DNA of 7,647 bases, from NCBI GenBank assembly GCA_945869755.1, contig CAMBPW010000044.1, forward strand, positions 1-7,647, in the 5' to 3' direction. Below, piece after piece: positions 1 through 6,857 of this stretch; the stretch's first letter is position 1, and each line of letters starts with the position of its first letter. A program made the position numbers and the translations under genes. The notes beneath the pieces were generated by a model that was given only the letters and a program-made list of their open reading frames with translations, was not told the DNA's origin and did not search any database. This stretch comes from an uncultured Gemella sp. (GTDB lineage Bacteria; Bacillota; Bacilli; Staphylococcales; Gemellaceae).

Positions 1-566
1 GTTTTATAAATATAGTTTTCAAATGCAGAAACTTTATCTGCTGCATAAGTTAGTATAGTATTTAACTTTTCTCCCATAATTACAGGTCTTTTTATTCCAT
101 ATATTTTAATATAATTATTATTTGCAGTTCTTTCTTTTATTTGTTCCATAGCAACTTTCATTACAGAATAATAATCAATATTTAAAATAGTGTTGTAGTT
201 AAATTTTTGTTTTCCCTCGTCTAAAATAAAATTATCTAAAACTTTTGATAATTCTGAAAGATAATTAATAAATATTTCCCAATCTTTTTTAGTTGCATAG
301 TTACTAATAGATAATAAATATTCATTTCTTTTTTTATCGTAACTAATAAGAAAGCCGAAAATACTTTCGTTTTCAATACCTAATCTTAAATAATTAATAT
401 TGCTAATTTTTGTATTATAAAAATCATGCCTATTTACATTACCGTATTGTTCATCAAAATTGTATTGTGATAAATTTGGGATAATTTGTATTAATTGTAA
501 ATTTGTTAATTCTTCTTGATATGAAAATAATTTTCTTTTATTTTTTATTCTAAAGTCTATACTCAT
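1..566 (-). CDS. DUF4299-like protein, C-terminus cut off by window edge
   Basis: An uninterrupted reading frame starts with ATG at 566 and remains open to base 1, giving 188 codons and 2 further bases; the C-terminus lies outside the window. A strong ribosome binding site (AGGAG, 576-572) stands 5 bases before the start codon. The protein begins MSIDFRIKNKRKLFSY, has YNFDEQYGN near residues 35-42, and has KKDWEIFINYLSELSKVLDN at about 93-112. From memory this layout (an MS-x-F-x-IKNK start, a YGN segment, then a DWE...YL..L.K.L helix) matches DUF4299, a family of about 300 residues known mostly from streptococci and relatives and without an assigned function. No signal peptide, membrane segment or catalytic motif is visible, so it is probably cytosolic. 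It lies 14 bases after the yigZ stop codon and has no promoter or terminator between, so the two are probably co-transcribed. The family call is moderately sure; the gene call is firm. Confidence 0.75.
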   Translation of the reverse strand, partial: MSIDFRIKNKRKLFSYQEELTNLQLIQIIPNLSQYNFDEQYGNVNRHDFYNTKISNINYLRLGIENESIFGFLISYDKKRNEYLLSISNYATKKDWEIFINYLSELSKVLDNFILDEGKQKFNYNTILNIDYYSVMKVAMEQIKERTANNNYIKIYGIKRPVIMGEKLNTILTYAADKVSAFENYIYK

Positions 567-580
567 AAATTCTCCTAATT

Positions 581-1213
581 TTATTTTATATCAAATTCTA
601 ATTTTTTTTCAAAAGATGATTTTATTTTGAATTTATTACTTGTTATTTCTGTTATCCAATTTATAAATTTTTCTTCATCTTCTTTCATTACATAAATAAT
701 GTAATTTAATTTATCGCTATATTCAATATTTTTTACTAAAAAAGATGTTTTTTCTATTTCATATTCTAATTTTCCATTTAATGAATAGTCTATTTCTATA
801 TTTTTTTCATAAGCATCTTTTCTTTCTACTAAAATTGAATTTTTTATAGCATTAATTACCCCTGTAGAGTATGCACGTACTAACCCACCTGTTCCTAATT
901 TTATTCCTCCAAAATATCTAATAACAACAGCACAAACGTTTTTTAAATTATTTTTTATTAGTACATCTAACATAGGTGTTCCTGCTGTTCCACTTGGTTC
1001 TCCGTCATCATTTGCACGTGTTATTTCGTTATTATCGCCAATAACATAGGCAGAGCACACGTGTGCAGCGTCATAATGTTTTTTTTTCATACTTTGAATA
1101 AATTCTCTAGCTTCATCTTCACTATTTATTCTAATTAGGTGAGTAATAAAAGTAGATTTTTTTTCTATAAATTTATCTTCAATATTATTTTTTATAGTTA
1201 TAAATTTTTTCAT
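581..1213 (-). CDS. yigZ: YigZ/YvyE family protein (IMPACT N-terminal domain plus DUF1949)
   Basis: This 210-residue protein has the full signature of the YigZ/YvyE (UPF0029, IMPACT) family: KKHYDAAHVCSAYVIG at about 44-59, the block DDGEPSGTAGTPML at 69-82, and VVIRYFGGIKLGTGGLVRAY at 96-115. A DUF1949-type ferredoxin-like C-terminal domain follows at about 138-195. The length matches E. coli YigZ and Bacillus YvyE (just over 200 residues). Eukaryotic IMPACT regulates the kinase GCN2; the biochemical role of the bacterial proteins is not settled, although nucleic-acid or ribosome association has been proposed from the fold. It is expected to be cytosolic. The ATG at 1213 is preceded by AAAGGA (1230-1225) with an 11-base gap, slightly long but usable. 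It heads a probable two-gene unit with the DUF4299-like gene and is divergent from the degV gene. There is no sign of damage. Confidence 0.95.
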   Translation of the reverse strand: MKKFITIKNNIEDKFIEKKSTFITHLIRINSEDEAREFIQSMKKKHYDAAHVCSAYVIGDNNEITRANDDGEPSGTAGTPMLDVLIKNNLKNVCAVVIRYFGGIKLGTGGLVRAYSTGVINAIKNSILVERKDAYEKNIEIDYSLNGKLEYEIEKTSFLVKNIEYSDKLNYIIYVMKEDEEKFINWITEITSNKFKIKSSFEKKLEFDIK

Positions 1214-1327
1214 TTTATAATTATTCCTTTTAATTATTAATTATATTTTGTCAAATAATATTAATAATGTCAATAATAAAATAAATTAAGTGGATTATAT
1301 TAATATAATGTAAATGATTTTATAATA

Positions 1328-1356
1328 TTGCATTATAAAAAATTTTATAGTATAAT
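1328..1356 (+). promoter_or_regulatory. Candidate sigma-A promoter for the degV-family gene
   Basis: TTGCAT (1328-1333), an optimal 17-base spacer, then a perfect TATAAT (1351-1356). Transcription would start near 1363, leaving a leader of about 65 bases before the ATG at 1430. The rest of the 216-base spacer between the divergent genes is extremely AT-rich; I see no operator palindrome or riboswitch in it. Confidence 0.55.
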
Positions 1357-1361
1357 TTCAA
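1332..1361 (-). promoter_or_regulatory. Candidate sigma-A promoter for the yigZ unit
   Basis: On the minus strand, TTGAAA (1361-1356) is followed after 18 bases by TATAAT (1337-1332), which would give a leader of about 110 bases before yigZ. It overlaps the opposed degV promoter almost completely. In such AT-rich DNA TATAAT is common by chance. Two TTGACA words nearer the gene (1274-1269 and 1254-1249) have no -10 box at normal spacing, which is why I prefer this pair. Confidence 0.4.
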
Positions 1362-1429
1362 TTATAATATTTTTAAATATATTATAATATAAGTGAAGTA
1401 AAAAGTTTATTATTAAAAGCGAGGATTAT

Positions 1430-2266
1430 ATGGAAAAAATTAAATTAATTACAGATTCTGCAAGTGATTTAACTAAAGAAGAAATTGAGAAATATGATAT
1501 TGCAGTTATTCCTATTACTGTAACTATTGATGGTGTAGAATATGAAAGTATAGACAATAAAGAATATATTTATAAAATGCGTGAAGCTAAACAATTTTTT
1601 ACAAGCCAACCGGCAGTAGGGAAATTTTTAGAAGAATATAAAAAATGGACGGATTTAGGATATACAGTTATTTCTATTCATATTTCTAGTGCTATTAGTG
1701 GAACGTTTAGTACAGCTTATTCTGTTGCACAAGAATTTGAAAATGTTTATGTAGTAGATACAAAAACAGCTTCAAGGGGAGAATACTATTTTATTGATGA
1801 ATGTTATAATTATATTCAAGAAGGAAAATCTGCAAAAGAGATAGTAGAATTATTAAACAGAAAGCAAGAAAAAGTTTTAACTTACGTAACGATTGATAAG
1901 TTAGATAATTTAGTAAAAGGTGGAAGATTAAAGAAAACAGCTGGTTTAATTGGTGGTTTATTAAATGTTAAAATATTAACAAAACTTTTTTCAGAAGAAT
2001 TAAGTGCGATAGATAAAGTTCGTGGAAAGAAAAAACTAATCCAATCTTTAATAGAAAATATTAAAAAAGATTTAGGAGAAACTAATAAAATAAAACAAAT
2101 TTATTTAGTAAATGTTTTAGCAGATGAATATGTAGAGATTATGAAAGAAAATTTTGCCAATGAATTAGGTTATACAATTCCTGATAAAAACATTATGATA
2201 ACAACTCCAGCAATTTCTACTCACACAGGAGAAGGGGCTGTAGGAATAGTAATCGAATTACAATAA
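1430..2266 (+). CDS. DegV family protein (FakB-type fatty-acid-binding protein)
   Basis: The 278-residue product is a full-length DegV-family protein. It shows the N-terminal ITDSASDL (7-14), the FTSQPA loop (57-62; the family usually has TSQPS), HISSAISGTFSTA (84-96), VVDTKTAS (108-115), VKGGRLKKTAGLIGGLLNVK (162-181) and the C-terminal THTGEGAVGIV (264-274). Family knowledge: DegV proteins bind a single fatty acid buried between two domains. FakB members present it to the kinase FakA, which makes acyl-phosphate for phospholipid synthesis from external fatty acids. The Ser/Thr of the TSQP loop and the SSAISGT loop lie near the acyl carboxylate. FakA is not in this window, and several DegV paralogues usually occur per genome, so which FakB type this is cannot be told. 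GAGG at 1421-1424 lies 5 bases before the ATG. It is a single-gene unit, with its own promoter and a terminator directly after it. The protein is cytosolic, with no signal peptide. Confidence 0.95.
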   Translation: MEKIKLITDSASDLTKEEIEKYDIAVIPITVTIDGVEYESIDNKEYIYKMREAKQFFTSQPAVGKFLEEYKKWTDLGYTVISIHISSAISGTFSTAYSVAQEFENVYVVDTKTASRGEYYFIDECYNYIQEGKSAKEIVELLNRKQEKVLTYVTIDKLDNLVKGGRLKKTAGLIGGLLNVKILTKLFSEELSAIDKVRGKKKLIQSLIENIKKDLGETNKIKQIYLVNVLADEYVEIMKENFANELGYTIPDKNIMITTPAISTHTGEGAVGIVIELQ

Positions 2267-2280
2267 AATATAAATAAAAT

Positions 2281-2306
2281 AAAGAAGTTTTTATAAACTT
2301 CTTTTT
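2281..2306 (+). terminator. Rho-independent terminator after the degV-family gene
   Basis: A perfect 10-base-pair stem, AAAGAAGTTT (2281-2290) with AAACTTCTTT (2295-2304), closes a TTAT loop and runs into a T tract. It begins 14 bases after the stop codon at 2264-2266. It separates this gene from the promoter of the secreted-protein gene downstream. Confidence 0.88.
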
Positions 2307-2343
2307 AATTTTATTTAAAAGTAGTAATATACAATAAAATGTA

Positions 2344-2372
2344 TTGATAAAAAAAATTTAAAACATTATAAT
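2344..2372 (+). promoter_or_regulatory. Sigma-A promoter for the secreted protein - relP unit
   Basis: TTGATA (2344-2349), a 17-base spacer, then a perfect TATAAT (2367-2372). Transcription would begin near 2379, only about 24 bases before the GTG start, so there is no room for a leader-based regulator. No other good promoter is obvious between here and the relP gene. Confidence 0.65.
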
Positions 2373-2388
2373 AATATATAATAATTAG

Positions 2389-2396
2389 AAAGGAGA
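2389..2396 (+). promoter_or_regulatory. Strong ribosome binding site fixing a GTG start
   Basis: AAAGGAGA with the core AGGAG (2391-2395) lies 7 bases before GTG at 2403. No in-frame ATG lies close by, and the residues immediately after the GTG form a signal peptide (MKIKRIF then a hydrophobic run), so the GTG start is well supported. Confidence 0.8.
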
Positions 2397-2402
2397 TATA
2401 TT

Positions 2403-4547
2403 GTGAAAATAAAAAGAATATTTGTAAATTCAATTTACCTTGCTACTTTATTTTTTATTTCAAAATATAATATTTCCTATAGTTATGATAATAGTTTATT
2501 ATTTGATGCTAAAGTTTATAATAAAATAAATTTTGAAAATAAAACTATTATGAATGAAGTAAATAAACACATTGCTCCAGAAATAAAAATTGATATAAAA
2601 AATGGAATAAAAATAATAGAATATAATGCTAGGCTGAATGATTACAATAAAGATAGTTATAATTATTTAGTTTTTTATAAACAAAATGAAGATAATACAA
2701 TTACAGAATTATTTCGCAAACAAATTTTTACAGCTGGTAAAAATGTAATTGGTAATGAAAAAATTTTAAAATTAATAGAAAATAATTCAGTGATTTTTTC
2801 AAGAGTAGAAAGTTTTGAAATAAAAAATAATATTTTTGTTAATAAGCAATATTCTCCAAAAAGTAATTTAATATATACTCCGAAAGAGTATAATCTTGTA
2901 ATAAAAGAAGATGATAGCATAGTATATAACGAAAGTATAATAGATAGTATAACTGAGGTTGTTAATAATAAAGTAGATATATCAATATTAAATTTAAGAA
3001 AATATCAGCATAATAAATTTTATAATTATGAAAATAATAAAATTAAAATAGATGGAAATTACGTCGAAATTTTTAATAATATGTTATCTGTTCCTTATTT
3101 TGCAAAAAATATAGAAATTGAACTTTCTAAAAACTTGAAAAATTGGAAAAATATCAATGTAGTATATCCTACATTTTTCTACGAAAATAATTATGTAGCT
3201 AATGTGAAAAAAGATACAAATTTTGCTACATTTTTAGCTAATGAAAAATTATTAACTTACAATTATCAAGATGGTAATTATAGTTTTTTAGGCTATTATA
3301 TAGATGAGCAAAATATTAAAGACTACAATAATAGTATATCTGATGATCTAGAGATAAAGGCTATTTACAATACAAAAATAATTTTACAGACAGATGAATT
3401 TGTAATACATAAATATTTAAAGACAGGAGATAAAATTTCTAGTTTAGATTTAAAAGTATTTGAGAAAGAAAATTATAATATAGAAAATTACACTATAATT
3501 GATAATGTAACTAAGCAAGAAAATATAGTTGACAGTGTTGAAAATATCGTTGTAGACAATAGTATAACTATAAAACCTAATTATAAAGAAAAAACTAATA
3601 AAATTATGATTAGACAAGATAGTTACAATAGTAGATTTGGAAAAGTTTCATCTGATTTTGTTAATAAAGATATTGATTTACCTGTAACAAAACCTTTAGG
3701 AGAGTTGTTAGAAGAATTAAGAAAAAATATAGAGCCAAATAAAGGTTACAGTGTCCAGTTTAGAATAAATAAAAAAGAAGTAGACAATAATACGATAATT
3801 ACAGAAGATAAGGTGTTGGAAATCTATTTTAAGAAAAATAAAGAAGATTGGATAACTGTAAAATTTGTTGGTGCAGGAATAGATAAATTTTTATCAGATG
3901 GACAAGAAGTTCTTGCAGGAGAATATATAAATGGTATAAATTTACCAACTAGCAGTGGTGTAACAAAGAAAATTCTAGGTTGGGAATCTAATATTCCCTA
4001 TAAAATAATAGAAAATGGAATAGTTGTAGAAAAGAGTAAAGATAATCTATTACAATTAACAGATTTACATAATGTAATTACTGAAAAAAATAAAAATTTA
4101 ATATTTACAGCACAATATATAAAAATTAACGATATTTCATTAGAAACAAATGGTTACGGAAAAATTACTGTGCCACAAGAAAGTGTAGTTAGTATAGAAA
4201 CTGGAAAAAATATTAAAGATGGTTTACCTAATAACAAAATTGTAAGCATTTCAAATGAAAATTATAGATTATCACATTTTACATCTACTTTACCTATATC
4301 TTTAATTGATAATAATGGAAATAATAAAATTATAAATATAGGAGATGTCATAACATTATCGGAACTTTATAAAATAAATCCGAAACAAAATTTAACTTTT
4401 AAGGCTATCTTTTTACCAAATATGGATTTATCTATTAGCAATATTTCATTAAATAATGATGTTGTAAATGGATTGAATTTTATTGAAGAAGTAGATGAAA
4501 ATATAAACTTTGAAAGAGTTTTAGGGCCATTTTACTTTTTACGTTAA
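2403..4547 (+). CDS. Secreted protein with tandem beta-rich repeat units, function unknown
   Basis: I do not recognise this 714-residue protein. It starts at GTG with a good ribosome binding site. Residues 1-28 look like a Sec signal peptide: a basic start (MKIKRIF), a hydrophobic core (about 7-20) and a likely cut near SYS-YDN. Residues 29-240 are Asn/Lys/Ile-rich with no family I can name. From about 250 to 672 there seem to be about five divergent units of 70-100 residues, each ending in a similar beta strand: LEIKAIYN (316), ITIKPNYK (388), VLEIYFKK (471), LIFTAQYI (566) and LTFKAIFL (664). The first (FLGYYID then LEIKAIY) and fourth (ILGWESN then LIFTAQY) resemble InlB B-repeat/Listeria-Bacteroides repeat domains of surface proteins; this is by eye. 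There is no LPXTG signal, C-terminal membrane segment or lipobox, and the chain stops shortly after the last unit (VLGPFYFLR). It may be a released protein, or a larger surface protein that has lost its anchor. It heads a unit with relP. Confidence 0.85.
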   Translation: MKIKRIFVNSIYLATLFFISKYNISYSYDNSLLFDAKVYNKINFENKTIMNEVNKHIAPEIKIDIKNGIKIIEYNARLNDYNKDSYNYLVFYKQNEDNTITELFRKQIFTAGKNVIGNEKILKLIENNSVIFSRVESFEIKNNIFVNKQYSPKSNLIYTPKEYNLVIKEDDSIVYNESIIDSITEVVNNKVDISILNLRKYQHNKFYNYENNKIKIDGNYVEIFNNMLSVPYFAKNIEIELSKNLKNWKNINVVYPTFFYENNYVANVKKDTNFATFLANEKLLTYNYQDGNYSFLGYYIDEQNIKDYNNSISDDLEIKAIYNTKIILQTDEFVIHKYLKTGDKISSLDLKVFEKENYNIENYTIIDNVTKQENIVDSVENIVVDNSITIKPNYKEKTNKIMIRQDSYNSRFGKVSSDFVNKDIDLPVTKPLGELLEELRKNIEPNKGYSVQFRINKKEVDNNTIITEDKVLEIYFKKNKEDWITVKFVGAGIDKFLSDGQEVLAGEYINGINLPTSSGVTKKILGWESNIPYKIIENGIVVEKSKDNLLQLTDLHNVITEKNKNLIFTAQYIKINDISLETNGYGKITVPQESVVSIETGKNIKDGLPNNKIVSISNENYRLSHFTSTLPISLIDNNGNNKIINIGDVITLSELYKINPKQNLTFKAIFLPNMDLSISNISLNNDVVNGLNFIEEVDENINFERVLGPFYFLR

Positions 4548-4563
4548 AATGTGAGGAAATTAA

Positions 4564-5304
4564 ATGAAAGATAAAATGAATTTACCACAAATATTACAAA
4601 ATAGTGTAACTAATTATTTTGAAGAAGCGATAGACACTGTTATTGATTATAAAGAAATGTTTTTAGTCTATGACTGTGCAATAAAAGAAATAAAAACAAA
4701 ATTTGATATATTAGATTCTGAATTTAAAATAAAGCACAAAAGAAATCCTATTAGTACAATTAGTACGAGATTAAAAAGTAATTCTAGTTTAATGAGTAAA
4801 GCAGACAAATTAGGAATACAGTTTGATATAGATAATATAAAAGAACATATTGAAGATATTGCAGGGGTTAGAGTAGTTTGTAACTATATTGATGATATTT
4901 ATAAAATAGCAGATGCATTAATAAATCAGCATGATATAGAATTAATTAAACGTAAAGATTATATTGCAAATCCTAAACCTAATGGATATAGAAGTTTGCA
5001 TTTAATAGTTAAAGTTCCTGTATTTTTTGCAGATAGTGTTCAATATGTTAAAGTTGAAGTGCAAATTAGAACTATTGCAATGGATTTTTGGGCAAGTTTA
5101 GAACATCAAATGAGATACAAAAAAAGTGCTTTAGATAATGCAGAAAATATTATTGCAGAACTAACGGAATGTGCAGAAATAATAGCAAAAACAGATGAAA
5201 AAATGCAAAAAATTAGAATAGAAATAGATAAATTAAAAATAGAAAAATCAGCAGAAGAAACTTTAATTGAAAAATTAAGAAAAATTAATATTTCATTATT
5301 ATAA
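4564..5304 (+). CDS. relP: RelP/YwaC-type small alarmone synthetase (GTP pyrophosphokinase)
   Basis: This 246-residue protein is a stand-alone (p)ppGpp synthetase: it moves pyrophosphate from ATP to the 3' hydroxyl of GDP or GTP. Visible blocks are NPISTISTRLKS (61-72, nucleotide-binding basic residues), HIEDIAGVRVVC (95-106, with catalytic D98), KDYIANPKPNGYRSLH (131-146, G-loop) and VEVQIRTIAMDFWASLEH (164-181, with catalytic E165). A helical tail (about 190-243) is probably used for tetramer formation, as in RelQ/RelP. There is no HD hydrolase domain and no TGS or ACT domain, so it is synthesis-only. The segment TKFDILDSEFKIKHKRNPI and the FADSVQYVKVE stretch resemble Bacillus YwaC (RelP) more than YjbM (RelQ), from memory. 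GAGG (4553-4556) lies 7 bases before the ATG. It follows the secreted-protein gene by 16 bases and probably shares its transcript. In Bacillus and Staphylococcus relP responds to cell-wall stress; no such control site is visible here. Confidence 0.94.
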   Translation: MKDKMNLPQILQNSVTNYFEEAIDTVIDYKEMFLVYDCAIKEIKTKFDILDSEFKIKHKRNPISTISTRLKSNSSLMSKADKLGIQFDIDNIKEHIEDIAGVRVVCNYIDDIYKIADALINQHDIELIKRKDYIANPKPNGYRSLHLIVKVPVFFADSVQYVKVEVQIRTIAMDFWASLEHQMRYKKSALDNAENIIAELTECAEIIAKTDEKMQKIRIEIDKLKIEKSAEETLIEKLRKINISLL

Positions 5305-5314
5305 TAGAAAAAAT

Positions 5315-5404
5315 AAAAAGACTTGTGAAAGAATATGTCCTTAAAAACTAGACATAAAATTAGTGTCCAGTTTAAAAGAATTAATTCTTTTCACAAGTTT
5401 TTTA
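5315..5404. terminator. Nested inverted repeat, likely bidirectional terminator between convergent genes
   Basis: The outer arms ACTTGTGAAA (5321-5330) and TTTCACAAGT (5389-5398) pair perfectly, and GAAT (5331-5334) with ATTC (5384-5387) extends the stem past a one-base bulge. A-rich sequence on the left and T-rich sequence on the right give a T tract after the stem on either strand, as expected for a two-way terminator of relP and the permease gene. Inside is a second hairpin, AAACTAGACA (5345-5354) with TGTCCAGTTT (5364-5373), with one mismatch and a 9-base loop. The 90-base size and the nesting are unusual for a plain terminator. Confidence 0.75.
5345..5373. repeat. Inner imperfect inverted repeat within the terminator region
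   Basis: AAACTAGACA and TGTCCAGTTT are inverted copies that differ at one position (an A/C mismatch) around a 9-base AT loop. Related words lie on the left: TGTCC occurs twice in the same orientation (5336-5340 and 5364-5368), and ATGTC (5335-5339) is inverted as GACAT (5351-5355). This may be a remnant of a small mobile element inserted into an older terminator hairpin, or it may just be part of that hairpin. Confidence 0.5.
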
Positions 5405-5409
5405 TATTC

Positions 5410-6708
5410 TTATTTTTCTTCGTTTCTAGGAAGTAATAAATTTAAAGTAAATGCTATTAATGTAGCAATAATAATTGGAGAACTTCCTATGAAAGTTTGA
5501 AACCATACTGGTGTTTGTGCTAGTGATGCTGGTACTGTAGTTAATCCAAGACCAAATGCAAGAGAAATTCCTAAAATTCCTGCATTTCTGTTAGTCATTT
5601 TTTCACGACTAATTAATTTTATTCCATTAATTGTAATAATAGAAAATACAGAAAGAGTTGCGCCACCTAAAACTGGATAAGGAATTGTAGTCATTATTGA
5701 TGAGAATTTTGGTAAAAATCCTAACGCAAAAATAATTAATCCTGCAATTGCAACAATTTTTTTGCTAACAACTTTTGTTATACTTATAATACCGATATTT
5801 TGTGCGTAAGATGATGAAGGTAATCCGCCTAAAAATGCTGTAAGAAGTCCACTTAATCCTTTACTCATTAATGCTCCGGAAACTTCATCTTTAGTAGCTT
5901 CTCTGTTCATTGCTCCTACAGTAAGTGAAGAAGCGTCCCCGATAACTTGAATAGATGTAACTATATACATAACTACCATTGTTAAAATTGCACCTGTATG
6001 GAACTCAACTCCGAATGGGAAAATTGCTGGTGCAGAAAAATATTTCGCACTAGAAATTGCTGAAAAATCAACAAGTCCTGCAAAAAGAGAAACTATGTAT
6101 CCTGCAAATATTCCTAATAGAATACTAAGAATTTTTACATAACCTTTAGCAAAGTGATCAATTGCTAAAACTACTATTAATGTAGTAAGTGCTATAGACC
6201 AGTTTTTTAAATTTCCATATTCTGGTGTGTTAGATACACCTGCCATATAAGAAATAGCAACTGGATAAAGTGAAATTCCCATTGCTAAAACTGTTGTTCC
6301 TGTAACTATTGGTGGGAAATATTTTATAATTTTTTCAATAAAAAGACCAAAGAATATAAGAAAAATACTTCCTACAATACAAGCTCCAAATACAGAAGCA
6401 AAACCGTAACTTGAATTTATAGTAATAATTACTGGAACAAAAGCAAAGTTAGTTCCCATTACGATAGGTAATCTTGCACCGAATTTCCAAATACCATATA
6501 TTTGTAAAATTGTAGCAAGACCGGCACAAATCATAGAATATTGCACCATTTGTGTTATTTGCTCTGTGTTCATTCCTATGCTTTGTGCAATAATTATTGC
6601 TGGAGCTATATTTCCAATAATCATCGCAAGAACGTGTTGAATAGATAGAGGTAAAGTTTTTCCTAAACTAGGATTACCGTCAAGTTTAAAAAGTTCGTTA
6701 TTTGACAT
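5410..6708 (-). CDS. NCS2 family nucleobase permease (uracil-xanthine permease type)
   Basis: This 432-residue membrane protein has the length and pattern of the nucleobase:cation symporter-2 family, which imports uracil, xanthine or other purines with protons or sodium through about 14 membrane segments. Visible signatures: LPLSIQHVLAM (19-29), LPIVMGTNFAFVPVI (80-94), YFPPIVTGTTVLAMGISLYP (130-149), VIGDASSLTVG (255-265), LGGLPSSSYAQNIGI (293-307) and PYPVLGGA (343-350). The AQN triad (302-304) is like that of the xanthine transporters XanQ and PbuX rather than the GEN of uracil carriers such as UraA, which favours purine transport. A glutamine (Q254) occupies the site before the IGD motif where most members carry a glutamate. 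The ATG at 6708 follows AAGGAG (6728-6723) by 14 bases, a long gap, but no better in-frame start lies between. The gene is monocistronic, convergent with relP and divergent from yceD. No purine riboswitch is visible upstream. Confidence 0.93.
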   Translation of the reverse strand: MSNNELFKLDGNPSLGKTLPLSIQHVLAMIIGNIAPAIIIAQSIGMNTEQITQMVQYSMICAGLATILQIYGIWKFGARLPIVMGTNFAFVPVIITINSSYGFASVFGACIVGSIFLIFFGLFIEKIIKYFPPIVTGTTVLAMGISLYPVAISYMAGVSNTPEYGNLKNWSIALTTLIVVLAIDHFAKGYVKILSILLGIFAGYIVSLFAGLVDFSAISSAKYFSAPAIFPFGVEFHTGAILTMVVMYIVTSIQVIGDASSLTVGAMNREATKDEVSGALMSKGLSGLLTAFLGGLPSSSYAQNIGIISITKVVSKKIVAIAGLIIFALGFLPKFSSIMTTIPYPVLGGATLSVFSIITINGIKLISREKMTNRNAGILGISLAFGLGLTTVPASLAQTPVWFQTFIGSSPIIIATLIAFTLNLLLPRNEEK

Positions 6709-6750
6709 AAAAAATATTTTTTCTCCTTATTTTTTTGAATTTATATTTAT

Positions 6751-6779
6751 ATTTTACTCTAAAAAAAATAAAAATTCAA
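6751..6779 (-). promoter_or_regulatory. Candidate sigma-A promoter for the permease gene
   Basis: On the minus strand, TTGAAT (6779-6774), a 17-base spacer, then TAAAAT (6756-6751). Transcription would start near 6744, leaving a leader of about 36 bases, too short for a riboswitch. It matches consensus moderately well in AT-rich DNA, so it remains tentative. Confidence 0.45.
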
Positions 6780-6857
6780 GAGAAAAACAGAAATAAACGA
6801 ATTTTAATGTTTTTGTTTTATCATTTAAAAAAAATAATTAAGTGTAAACATTTTTTG

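Noticed and set aside
1249..1274. Two TTGACA words on the minus strand as -35 boxes for yigZ
   Set aside because: The nearest perfect -10 (TATAAT, 1245-1240) is 23 bases from the box at 1274-1269 and too near the other; neither spacing supports a normal sigma-A promoter.
1214..1429. Small RNA or CRISPR-like repeats in the AT-rich spacer
   Set aside because: The repeated TATAAT-like words follow from base composition; there are no regular repeats with spacers and no strong stem with a T tract.
2675..2920. An 81-codon minus-strand open frame inside the secreted-protein gene
   Set aside because: It lies wholly within a well-supported gene with signal peptide and ribosome binding site, has no recognisable product, and open antisense frames are expected in such AT-rich coding DNA.
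4548..4563. A frameshift hiding a missing LPXTG tail of the secreted protein
   Set aside because: Only 16 bases separate its stop from relP, and they hold the relP ribosome binding site, so no tail can be encoded there; any loss would have to be a deletion.
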